From positions 18,582,089 through 18,646,088 of the forward strand of contig JAJEKV010000005.1 of assembly GCA_021234155.1 (NCBI GenBank): a DNA stretch of 64,000 nt. The letters are read 5' to 3'. A model generated the notes under the pieces. That model was given only the letters and a program-made list of their open reading frames with translations. It was not told where the DNA came from and did not search any database. The position numbers and the translations under genes are program-made. Below, piece after piece: positions 11,523-21,767 of the stretch (positions are counted from its first letter, which is position 1; each line of letters begins with the position of its first letter). The DNA is from Isoetes taiwanensis (lineage: Eukaryota > Streptophyta > Lycopodiopsida > Isoetales > Isoetaceae).

Positions 11523-12845
11523 CATTACTAGAAGGAAGGAAGGAAGGAAGAGACTTTTAACGTCCACGGAGCCCAATCGGGCTATGGGACCAGAACAAAC
11601 AAAGGGGGCGGAAGCCCCAACGGTAACCGCAATGAAAATGGGCCCAAGCAAAACCAATCAAAACATGGGGAATAAGCCCTGTTACAACAAACCATGGGGA
11701 CAAAGCCCCCGTTATCACTCAAAACCGTGGCTAGACCAAGGCGCCTGAGTGGATCGGGGCCATTGATCCCTAATGATAGCTCGACCGCTCTTGTTAATCG
11801 CCCATTTCTCGGCCTGCGGTGGGCCTCACCTGACCCTAAAGACAATTCCTCTTCCGTTTGCAGAGCTTTGACCGAGTCAAATCTTCTCACAGATTGAAGG
11901 TGGTCCCCTTCAAATGATTGCCATGTCGCAAGACGTGCGACCTGGAAAGAGCATTTTGAAAGCAAACCAAGAGATGGGGGCGGCCGGGACGTCTTTGCCC
12001 CACCCGGCTCTTGAAAAGGATGCCGCCGGCATGGATGTGCATCTCCTCGAAAGCAAAAAAGAGGCCGCTGCCTCAGGGGGTCAAATCACCCGCCTCCCAA
12101 GGGGCCCACAACGCGCAGAAAGGGGCCGGGGGAGTGAGTCGCGGGCCGCATCTCCAGCATCGGGAGCGGACCCCACCGGACGATGGGGGGCAAATCCGGA
12201 GGAGGAGGCCGTGCGCATGGAGACGCGCGTCGGCCCGTGGCAGGCGCACCACTACTGCGGTAATGGGAGGGCCCTCAGAGTGACCGCCGGTGACCCACCA
12301 CTGAACGGGCCGGGCCGCGGCCCCACGTAATCGAAGCAAAGAATTTAGTAATCGGACTCCAACGCCAAAGCGGCAATCGGGCACGCGCCTCGAGAGTGGC
12401 GGCACGGACCGCAGGGATCCCATCAAGTACCCCCGAGGCAAGCACTGAGCCGAGCATCAAGGATGTCCCAAAGTCGCAGCTTTTTTAAAGAGGCATCGGG
12501 ACCGGTGGTGCTGTGAAGAGGGGGCCAGCCCCAAAATGATGGGGCTGTCCGTTGGTAGGGCATAACGGGTGGGGGTCATATGGTCGGGGCCGGATCGGCT
12601 CAGCAAAATTAATGAAATTCTTCTCCTTACGGGTCTCCCGGGCCATACGTTTGATCTTACGGGCCATGCTGAGAACAAGGCGCCAAGGTTGGACGGGTCT
12701 CTGGCTGCCTAGAAGGTGCTTAGAATCCAATTTGGGGACTCAGAAAGGCAGGCAGAGCACCTTTTGGGCGTTTGGGGTTTTCGGGGCTAGAGAGAGATTG
12801 TAAACCCTAGAGAGAGAAAGCCAGAAAGGGGCAAATCAAGGGGGT
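11523..12845 (-). mobile_element. LINE-derived insertion, reverse orientation, internally deleted
   Basis: The left edge is the reverse complement of the LINE 3' end: GGAA repeats, then AACGTCCACGGAGCCCAATC and GGGCTATGGGACC. The right edge (about 12,780-12,845) read on the minus strand begins with CTCTCTCTAGGGTTTAC, like a plant 5' UTR. From 12,730 the minus strand reads MDSKHLL...RKIKRMARETRKEKNFINF, a basic ORF1-like start. The 1.3 kb body has no endonuclease or RT, so it is probably an internally deleted, non-autonomous copy. It is markedly more GC-rich than its surroundings and interrupts E1 noncoding DNA. Confidence 0.6.
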
Positions 12846-13640
12846 CTATGCAAGGGCAGTGAGGGCGCGATGCTGAGAGCAATAGTGGGACCTAAAACAG
12901 TCCAAAACAATTCAAAGCAATCCAAAACTTGGTACCTACGGCCGATGCTGAGAGCTCGATGGTGTAATATTAGATGACTGAATAAAACTTGGATTTACAA
13001 ACTGAGTTATGGGTTATATCGGAAAAGCTGGATATAATAAGGTATTCTTTATAATGCTAGTAATCATACCTCTTGAAGAAAAATGTTTGAAAGATGTTCA
13101 TCCTTCTGGGTTGCTTATCTTAAATGAATTCCATGAGGAATAATACAATGTTCTTACAGCATTGTGAGACAGTTTTCGTGCTTTTATATGCAGCTATGGG
13201 CGGATTTATATATACAGATTGCGACACAAGCTTGCTTCTCAATATTGGTGGCACATACAAATTTGAAGGAACCTATTTAGTGATTCTATAAAACAGGGAT
13301 TCTTTACAACCCTGGTCAGCAATATCATAAAATCAAAAATATCATTGTCAGCAATATCATAGAATTCTATACAACCCTTGTCAGCAATATTATAGAATCA
13401 TAACAAAGACGTGTCTAATATGCACCTAATAAATATGAGATGCGCTGTTTTGATAAACTGTTCATGGCCTATGTTTGGGAGAATATGCGAGCATAGAAAA
13501 ATAGAAATATGGGCTACGGATGGCAGAAATAGTATCCGGTCAAGCACTTGTGTCTAAATATTGAGATCCCTTAAGGATAATAATGCCGTCCTTGCTTTAT
13601 CTTTTGTTTAGAGTAAGTGAATATTTTGTGTTTTTGGCAG
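12846..13640. other. Noncoding sequence inside E1
   Basis: No coding frame recognised. It holds small direct repeats (a GTCAGCAATATCATA-type phrase repeated between about 13,310 and 13,400). It is probably intronic or 5' flanking DNA of the plus-strand E1 gene. Confidence 0.4.
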
Positions 13641-13642
13641 AT

Positions 13643-16600
13643 CCGTGTAAGATAGTTGTTATTGATGGAGGTGTTTCTGAGCTAGGAGAAGACAAAGATT
13701 TAATCCCATATACCAGACTATAGACCCAGTGCGGCGGCGCACCTCTTCCAAAAAGGTAGGCACTTTCATTATAAGGTTCGTTTGTTTAACAACAAATAGG
13801 AGACTGAGTGTATAGCTATAAGGTTCAATGCATTCATTTTATCTGTATTGAATACTTCAGGTGTTGTGAAATTTAGGGACATGGTCTGTTATGGTTCATA
13901 CTGGAAACAAAAACTCCCATCCCATTTGTTCCTCTTGCTTACACACCCCCAAAGAGAAGGCGACAGAAGCATTCAGATTCATTGGAGCCAAAGAAGAAGC
14001 AAATACTATAGCCCCTGGCAAAGCATTAACCAAATCAGCAATGACCAAAGATATAGAAAATCCAATGGTAGAGAAAGGCAAATCAAGTGATGTTCAGGAG
14101 GACATGACTACCATTGATCCAGAATTTGCCCAGGTGAGTGGTTCTCGAATTGGATCATTTTCTTTTTCTCCTTGTGAAATATTTAATTATGAACTTTGTA
14201 TAGGTTTTTGCTCACGAGATGGTGGCTGACATAATGAGCAAATGTCGCATTGTGAGAGGAACAGAGCCTCCAAAGATTTTCCTTTGTCGTGTTTTGCGAA
14301 ATGAAGCCGTGCGTGCAATGTCAAAATCTGATACTAAGATGAGAGATATACTTCGTAATGATGGATATTTACCTGAGAAAGGAAAATTTGTGCTATCCAT
14401 GAAATCCATTAAGGGATGTGATGTTCCATTTACGGACTCTATTCACTTTAAATGGGATGATTACTGGAAAGAAGTTAACGATGACTTTGAGAAGGAACTT
14501 GAAGCTTCCGAGGAGTGGAAGGACTTGTCAGGCAAGATGTTCCTTTGTTGGGATGGTGACCATAGAACAGTAGCGTGGATGGAGGAGATATGCTACAACC
14601 ATCAATTTTGTTATGCGAAGAGCAGGCACATTCGTGTTGAAGTGTCTTTCATTGATGTGGAGAAGTGCTATGTTCAACAACTCATTTCGGCACTCAATAG
14701 AGTTAACGAGTAAGTGGGTTGCATATTTTGCATTGTTATGGTTTTGAATTTTGTTGATGATTTTCATGTGTATTTCAGGTGAATGAAGATGGTATTGTTC
14801 ATAACACAATGAAGGATACAATATATAGTGTCCACAAAATTGCTACAACAAATCCAGAGCAATATTTTTCCAAACTGGATCCTCAATATTTAGCTACATT
14901 AAAGATTAAAGATAATGCTTCTTCCAGCACTGGCAAGGAACAATGGTATCAACTACTACGTCTGGCTTACTGCAAAATACTATTCCAAGTTACATGACAT
15001 ACTTGTTTATTAACCCTTTTGAATTTATTGTCCTTATTTGTGTGCTCATAACAAATTGGATTGTCGTTTTAATTTTTAGAGACAAATGCATAAGGAGATA
15101 GCAGTTGAATTGGCAACAGCAAAAGATAGTGATGACAAAGAGGCCTTACGGACAATAGCCACAAGAAGGGTCCAAGATAAATGGGTACAAAAAATGGGAA
15201 AGTTGCTTGCCATAGTCAATCTTGCATTGGAGCCAAGTTGGTTAGATGTTGTTACTAGGGCTGATTTTGACACCAAAACTTCGCGATTGTCCATTGAAAA
15301 GTTGCTTGACATGGTGAAGGCTAAGGTACCCAATGATATAAGAGATCGTTGGGTGCATTGGATGTCGTCTGGGTCTGCTATCCAGAGCACGTATGGGATT
15401 CCTAAGGGTGATAAAAGCTTTAAGGACTGGATAAAAAAAGAAGTTTGGTTGGAGCACTTGGTTGAGAAGTCTTGTGAAGTCTTCAGTGAGACTTCTGCAA
15501 CATATCAATTGCAGATTCAAGTTTCACATGGTGCGAACCTGGAAAGTTGGTTCCGAGCTTTCAAATTAAAGAACAGAGCCAACATGTTCAAGCCATATCA
15601 CAAACATATGTCTGCAACTACATCTCCTGTATCTTCCTATGAGATGGATAGAAGTTCAAGAAGAGTAGCCTACAGGTATATAAGTTTCTGCATTTATTTT
15701 TCTTGTAAGAATCCATTTAAATGTTATGTGCAATTTTGCAGATATTACAAACGCGTTCTGTGAAATTTTTTTAGCAAACATCCCAACCGAATTAGAATGT
15801 TGGAAGTTCACAGATGAAAATTCCATGTACTCAAAAAAAGGGAACTTGGATAGGCCAGGTGGTCTAAGTGAGAAGCTCAAAATTGTCCTTGATGGATAGA
15901 TTTTGCTGATGGAGAATAACCATTAAGTGAGGGAAGAGTGTAAGGCAAATGTGAAAGTTCCAGTGCTCAAGAGGAAAGTGGATTCTAGTGAAACGATATA
16001 AACAAGTTTGGATGCTCCAATTGATAAAAGAGATGTGAAAAGAAAGAGAAAAAATCAAGAAAAGTCACAAGCGTCTGGTAAATAATTTTACTTATTTCTT
16101 TGCATTCATGTACATATAGATCTTTCACAACCGTGTGACACCTTGTTAAACATGTGGCAGCTAATGCAGCAATTGATTTGTATTTATCTGAGGCTACTTC
16201 CGAGGAAGATGTCCACCATTTTGACATTGTCAAGGTGGTTACTAACACCTCGCTTGAATTGCATTGTGGAGACATTTTGCGTATCTATGAACAATATTCA
16301 AAGAAGGTAGAAGCTCCAGTTTTTCAAAATGTTAGAGATTTTGCAAAGAAAAATGCTAGGAAGTCGCATGAGTATAAGAGAAGTGGTAATGTTAGGGATT
16401 GGGGGTTTGAATTAATAATTATTGGTTTCCCTACAAATAACATGCCATGCGAGGAAGATTTTGAGATTTCTCCATGGAATATATGCAACACTTCTTTAAT
16501 CCAAACGTCTTTCTCATTTGGGGCATTGTGCCTTGATGATAATGGCTGGTTGATCTCCATTTCTTCGGTTGAACAAGCAAGAGCAGTAGAGAAAGAGGCA

Positions 16601-17277
16601 AGACTAAAATGCTTGGAGGCCTTCAGAACTTACTACTTGCATCAAGATGCCCCTTTTGGATACATGAAGGACAAAATTGGAAAGTTCACAAGCAACGTGT
16701 TGCTAGTAACTATATGGCCAATACTTCACCAAGCATTCAGAATAATGTTCAGTTCTCAAGTAAGTGATCTTCTATTTTATCTATCTTATTATAAGCTATC
16801 TTATTTGATGTATATTGATTTTATCTTTATCTTAGTTTTACTATATCTCGTTTCATGTTTTATCAATATTTGTCCATTTCAGACAAACGTCTTTCAATCT
16901 CCAAGCAATCACTTGCTCATTTCTTCATGGAAGGCAGTAAGCTTACTGCAAATTCCACTACCCCTGGTAGGAAATCCACCGAGAAGTCTATTTCCTTCAT
17001 GGAGCTCATTATTGAGAATTTTAGTCCAAGAGAAGGCTTGGTATTGGACCTACTTAGCGGCACAGGTTCAGCATTGGTAGCATCTGCTATTTTATCTCGT
17101 CACTGCTATGGGTTAGACAATGATAAACTGTTAGTGGAACATGTAAATGTATCTCGTCTTTCAGCCTTAGCAAGCGTTTCACAAAATTTTGATGAGAGGA
17201 ACATTGATCATCCCAGGATTCAGACGATGAAGTGGCAGAGGAAGATGAAGAACCTTCATAGTACGTTCGTTTTTTAG
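13643..17277 (+). CDS. ParB/sulfiredoxin-like plus DNA methyltransferase-like protein (E1), possibly decayed
   Basis: Proposed exons are about 13,877-14,133, 14,204-14,701, 14,779-14,988, 15,080-15,677, roughly 15,742-15,898, 16,154-16,759 and 16,883-17,261; an upstream piece at 13,643-13,723 reads DPCKIVVIDGG. Exon 2 carries IFLCRVLRN, a helical stretch, then KMFLCWDGDHRTVAWMEE. The G-D-H-R block is the ParB/Srx box II type. Exon 6 has ELHCGDILRIYEQ and later FELIIIGFPTNN, then LDDNGWLISIS, the layout of a beta-class amino-MTase motif IV region, with GFPT where DPPY is expected. Exon 7 has GRKSTEKSISFMELII and LVLDLLSGTGSALVASA then YGLDND, which is motif X/I. The IV-then-I order fits the beta class. 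An acidic tail (DSDDEVAEEDEEPS) is open in another frame near 17,220-17,261. Several junctions do not keep phase (15,7xx; 16,759/16,883), so decay or mis-set splice sites are possible. Family call is inference from motifs. Confidence 0.68.
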
Positions 17278-17690
17278 CAATTATGTCAGTGCTACTTAAC
17301 TTTTTTTAATGTATTAGCATTCTTCCTGTGTATGCAAAATCAGTAGCATCATTGTTGTCAACAAAGGAATCCCCAACTCGCAAGGAAAGGAGACGTAGAC
17401 ATTGTCTACTTGTAGATGATGAGTGTGAAGAAGGATGAAGACTTCATGTGCCTGTATTTTCATAACATTAATTTGCTTTACAATGCTCTCTTTTTCTATG
17501 CCTGTACTGTGGACATGATAATAACAGATGGACACTAAAAGAGTTATATTTATTATAATAGTATGGACAGTATGATGTATGGACATAACATAGTATGGAG
17601 TATGGTGTATTTATTATAATCATATGGACATTATACTGCTTTGGTGCAGTTATATTTATTATAATATGTATTCTAGTGCATCTTTTATAG
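17278..17690. other. AT-rich 3' flank of the E1 gene
   Basis: No gene. A TATATTTATTATAATA-type phrase with ATGGACA recurs imperfectly several times between 17,540 and 17,670. Confidence 0.4.
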
Positions 17691-17729
17691 CTCAGAACCA
17701 TTGATAAAACAAAAAAGAAAAAGAGAGAG

Positions 17730-17805
17730 AGACAATCTAATAAACCCTCTAAACCCTTCCTCAAAAAACCCTCCAAAAATTCGCACTCTATTCCACTTCC
17801 ACACC
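17730..17805 (-). repeat. Possible right terminal inverted repeat of E1
   Basis: Its reverse complement resembles 4,290-4,345 over roughly 40 bases with small gaps (GAATTTT, TGGAGGGTTTTTT, AGAGGGTT in the same order). If real, it puts E1 at about 13.5 kb including later insertions. No flanking 8-10 bp target duplication was found by eye. Confidence 0.38.
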
Positions 17806-17849
17806 TCCCACCCCTAGGGTTTGCCTTCGCCATCCAAAAAAATAAACTG

Positions 17850-18230
17850 GAGTATATAAGTTTAGATATTGGTTTATATTGTATTGGTACATCTGAATCT
17901 CCAATGTGAAGTAAATTTTGTAATGGTACACATTTCAAATCACCAAGAACCATAGGGATTGGTTGAGACTCATCAACTACATTTACCGATGCAATAGGAT
18001 GTCCATCAATGGTTGCCACATAACATTGACAATGATGCTTATTCAAGAAGATTTCATGTGCCAAGGCAAATTCTTAGTTCATGAATAAGAGTTGGCTCCT
18101 CATCCAAGAGAGAAGAGGCAAGAACTTGATGGCATTTAGCTGTGTTGAGCTCAACCTGTGTTGCAAAAATTCTGTTGAGTGGATTCGATGAAATAGAACC
18201 AATACTAGAAACAAACTTTTATATATCCTG
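17850..18230 (-). pseudogene. Uncharacterised coding fragment
   Basis: The minus strand reads NTAKCHQVLASSLLDEEPT, then LIHELR, and after a frame change HEIFLNKHHCQCYVATIDGH, PIASVNVVDESQPIPMVLGD and VPLQNLLHIGDSDVPIQYK. The composition looks like a real former protein, but I do not recognise the family. At least one frameshift separates the parts. It lies immediately outside the proposed right end of E1 and upstream of a pyrimidine-skewed region. Confidence 0.4.
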
Positions 18231-18489
18231 GGCTTTCCAACCAAATGGCTCTGAGTTTGGCTGGATGTACTCATTTAAATTCTCTTTTAAATGAAAATAA
18301 GAGTTCGTGTGTCGTTTTGTTTGCTTTGTTGTTTGGTAAATGGTCTGGATTTTTAGTTTGCAGGTCTGATAATATTGTGATTTTTCGCGAAGTACATGGC
18401 CATCATTTGACACAACATTTATCCCTTCACTCTTTTGCAAGATTGTCAAAATTGTCATCATTTGAAGGAACCTTGGGACCATACGTGAG

Positions 18490-21002
18490 CTAGCTCTTTT
18501 GTGTTAGCTCTCATTGAACACCTGGAGCATTTGCTTTTGTTTTTTTGTTTTTGGTATCGGCTCGAGTTTGCCCATAGGTCACACAACTCCTCAATCAGAC
18601 AACGGTATTTTTCTTTGATCTATTTCCACTACATGTTCGTGTGTTGATATTCTCATTGATCACTTTCACAATCATGCGCTAAATTACATATTTTGTTTTC
18701 ATGGAAATTTGGTTGGTCAGTACGGCATCTCATTCATCATTTATCTCCGAAATAAATAGCATTCTCGTTTTGTGGTGATCTTTGTAAACATGCATTATAT
18801 CTCCCTAGCCATATTTCATTTGTTGGTCGTTCACATGGACTCTCTTAATAAACGCATTTGTTGTTCTTTTTCTATGATAGAGTTGGATTTTATAGATTTG
18901 TAAACTTGACATCATGATGCATTTTTATCAGCATTTTTCTTGTCATCATAGAATTGGAATTTCCTGAGTTTTTTTAGGGTTACATCGATCAAATTGCATG
19001 CACTTTACTGTTTATTATTTTCCAAAACCTCGGTATGTTGCATTACTCAACGTTTAGGACTTGTGTTAGGGTTTGCGTCATGTGGCCGTCAAATTGGTTT
19101 GGTTTCTCGTTATCTCACTGTGGTGGTTTCCTAGAGTTAACATTTGCTGACACTACATGTTGTAGTTTCTCATTAGCTCAAATCTTGCATTATCCTATTA
19201 TGTTCGCTCATTCGACATCAGGTGCTAGGACTTGCACCATGTGGCTTCGTATGAGCTGTTAGATTCATTTTGGTTTGTTATCTTGACGCATTGTTTTTAC
19301 TTGGATCCTCACATAGTTTGCTACGATTGGCCTTTTTCAGAGAAAATTTTGAAAGCACATGGGTTGGGTTATTAATAAGCATGGCATACCATGTATTCAG
19401 TTTTGGTCATTTTAACATAATCATTTCTTTGTCCCTCCAACTCCTATATCTACATTTCATTTGTCTATAGATATTGTTTGCATGAATTAAGTACATACGT
19501 CCCCATTTTTCCATATTACTTCCTGTTTGTTATTTGCTCCTTTCCACATACGCCATACAAGTTCATTTGACTTTCTCATTTGATTACCTATCCGAGTTAC
19601 CGTTAGTCCTCTTTGCAGTTGCTTCATCTTGCTCTGGTTACATTATTTGTTTCATTGCTTCATTCACTCTTTGTCTCATTATTGCTGGTCACTCGACTAC
19701 TCTTGGCTTCTAGTTGAGTTCTCATTGTTGCCTCTATCTAACCTTTCATCCCTATTCCATTGGTCTATTTACCCACTCCATCGGTTCTATTTTGCTCACT
19801 CTAATTTAACTACATGTGCATTGTTTTTCCATTTCTTCCTGTTGCTCTTTGATTTTATGTTGTAGTTTCTCTATTTTTTTGGCCACCGTGGTTGCTCCAT
19901 TTATTGTTTATTTTGTTCCATTCGCCTTATCTGCTCTGCCCATCCTCCTTATCCTAGGTTCATCTTTTCGGTTCCTTCAAACTTTGTTGTCTCCATTCGA
20001 TTTTCTTGTTCCTCCATTAACTCTCTATCTGTGCATTTTGTTTCGTGGTTTTGGTTGTTTTTCTCCGAACAATTCCTTTTCAATCTTACACTGCATTTTT
20101 CATTTGTTCTCTTTATGCATTTTGGTGTTCTGGTACTCTAGCACAATTCCCTTTCCATCTTTCACTACATTGTTCCATTGGTTCATTTCATGTTTTTCAT
20201 TTTCCGGTGCTCTAGCACTCGTTATTTGCACCATCTGCCTTTTTAGTTGTATTATTCTATTTATCTTTGTTATCCCATTGCTTCTTTTTGCACTCCATTA
20301 TTCTGGTCTTTCCTTCCTTGCTCCTCTTTCTGTGTTCTTCCACTTGCTCCATATTCCCATCAACTCCTTATCTGTGCATTCTAGCTCCTTATCTGTGCAT
20401 TTTGTTTCATTTTTGTTGCATTGACCTTGGGTTGACATATGTGCTATCAGGACCATTCCACAGAATATAAATTCTTTATTTCGTTGTGGTTGCATTGTTT
20501 CCTTCTTTGAGTTCCTTCGTCTTGTTGTTCCGTTTAACTTGGTTGATGTTATTCTATTTTAGTCTAGTTGTATCATTCCGTCTTTGATTCTTGTCTCTGG
20601 CTCCTTTTCTATTGTTGGTTAGGTTAGTTCGGGTTATAGTATCTTTTGCTAGTGTGGTGTTTTCAGGTTCATTAGTCATTTAAGATCTTTACATTGTTGA
20701 CGTCGTCATGGCCTTGTATGTTGTTCCTATAGCTTCATTTCCCTACCACGGGTTGTGTCCTTTTTTATGTTCCTTTGCGTTGTTCCTTTGGTCCCTCCAT
20801 TTTATGCACCATAGATCGGATTTCATCTTTACTTGCTCATTCGACTTTTTCATTGCTCCTTTGTCTCTGTCTTTTCCTTTCCCTTTTTTACTCCATTTTG
20901 TTGGGTTTCCTCTTCCTTCCATTTTATTCTGGTTGTCTTGGTTGCTCTTTTTGCTTCGCTATGCATGAATGATATAGGTTGGGTATTTTTGTCTTTGCTT
21001 TC
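18490..21002. other. Pyrimidine-skewed noncoding stretch
   Basis: About 2.5 kb in which the plus strand is strongly T- and C-rich. Open frames here (for example the 202 aa frame from 19,816) are composition artefacts full of F, L, S and C. Loose repeats of phrases such as CTGTGCATTTTGTTTC occur. It abuts a gypsy integrase fragment, so it may be retroelement-derived, but no LTR, primer-binding site or polypurine tract is identified. Confidence 0.45.
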
Positions 21003-21764
21003 TCAGCAGATAAAGGCAGAACAACTTCGAATTCCAGGAGCGTTAGAACCATTGCCAGTGCCAAATGCCAAATGGGAAGTAATAAGTATGGACTTCATAA
21101 CAGGGCTCCCAAGAACCATAAAGAGCAAGGATGCCTTAATGGTAGTAGCCAACAAGTTGTCAAAAATGGCATATTTTGTGCTATGCAGGACCGCGGATAC
21201 GACGTTGGATACCGCCGTGTTGTTCGCAAAGGAGATCTTCCGACTCCATGGGATGCGAAGGGAGATAATCTCTGATAGGGATTCGAAGTTCATGAGTGCA
21301 TTTTGGCAAGACCTCTTTACCACCATCCAGACGAAGCTATCGATGAGCACGGCATATCACCCTCAGACGGGGCAGACAGAGCGTACAAATCGGATACTTG
21401 AAGATATGTTGAGGAATTACGTCAGGAACAAGCAATCAAAGTGGGACGATTACATTCACTTGGTGGAGTTTGTATACAATAGCACCAAGCAGAAGTCATC
21501 TCGAATATCGCCATTCATGATCAACTATGGCTACCAATGCTTGACCCCAGACACTTGGTACAATCCCGTGTCGAAGGTAGAAGTATCCCAGCAGATGCTA
21601 GCCGACATGCAACAGTTGTGGAAGAAGTGCGAGGATATCTTCTAACAGCAAGAATCCGGCAGAAGAGCGTAGCCGACAAGCACAGAACAGTAAGAGAGTT
21701 CCAAGTAGGGGACAACGTGTGGCTGAAGATCAACTCGAGTAAGTGGGAAGAAGCCAAAAGATGA
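21003..21764 (+). pseudogene. Ty3/gypsy integrase fragment
   Basis: This encodes an integrase core lacking its N-terminal HHCC finger. It opens with QIKAEQLRIPGALEPLP, then WEVISMDFITGLP (first catalytic D), KEIFRLHGMRREIISDRDSK (second D region), AYHPQTGQTERTNRILEDML (catalytic E) and FVYNST. A stop follows near 21,645, then in another frame RQKSVADKHR..FQVGDNVWLK, the usual linker to the integrase C-terminus. The sequence ends abruptly at about 21,765 at the junction with an opposite-strand L1. It is truncated at both ends and related to the gypsy copy at 59.3-63.7 kb (both have ERTNRILEDMLRNYV). Confidence 0.88.
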
Positions 21765-21767
21765 ACC

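Larger units (their letters stand above)
8412..13755 (+). repeat. Ten dispersed hairpin units with core GTGCGGCGGCGCAC
   Basis: Units lie at 8412-8443, 8559-8590, 8646-8677, 8935-8966, 10549-10580, 10696-10727, 10785-10813, 11063-11097, 11375-11406 and 13724-13755. Eight are exactly 32 nt; two, in duplication copy 2, are altered (29 and 35 nt). The core is an inverted repeat GTGCG-GCGG-CGCAC. Seven of the ten are bounded on the left by AG and on the right by GT, mostly GTAAG or GTAAT, so they look like micro-exons. In one frame they read VRRRTSS(R/S/K)K with mainly third-position changes. A 32-nt exon starting and ending in these phases could not be chained in frame, so they may instead be protein-binding sites. 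All lie between the E1 transposase and the ParB-like exons. Confidence 0.75.

Noticed and set aside
12010-12441. GC-rich frames of 90-138 aa on both strands
   Set aside because: Overlapping frames on both strands with proline/arginine/glycine bias in a LINE-derived insert; composition effect.
8412-13755. CRISPR-like array of spaced repeats
   Set aside because: Spacing is irregular (about 90 to 2,300 bases), the genome is eukaryotic, and copies belong to segmental duplications.
19816-20424. 202 aa membrane-protein-like frame
   Set aside because: F/L/S/C-rich translation of a pyrimidine-skewed stretch, with no domain and equally long frames in other phases.
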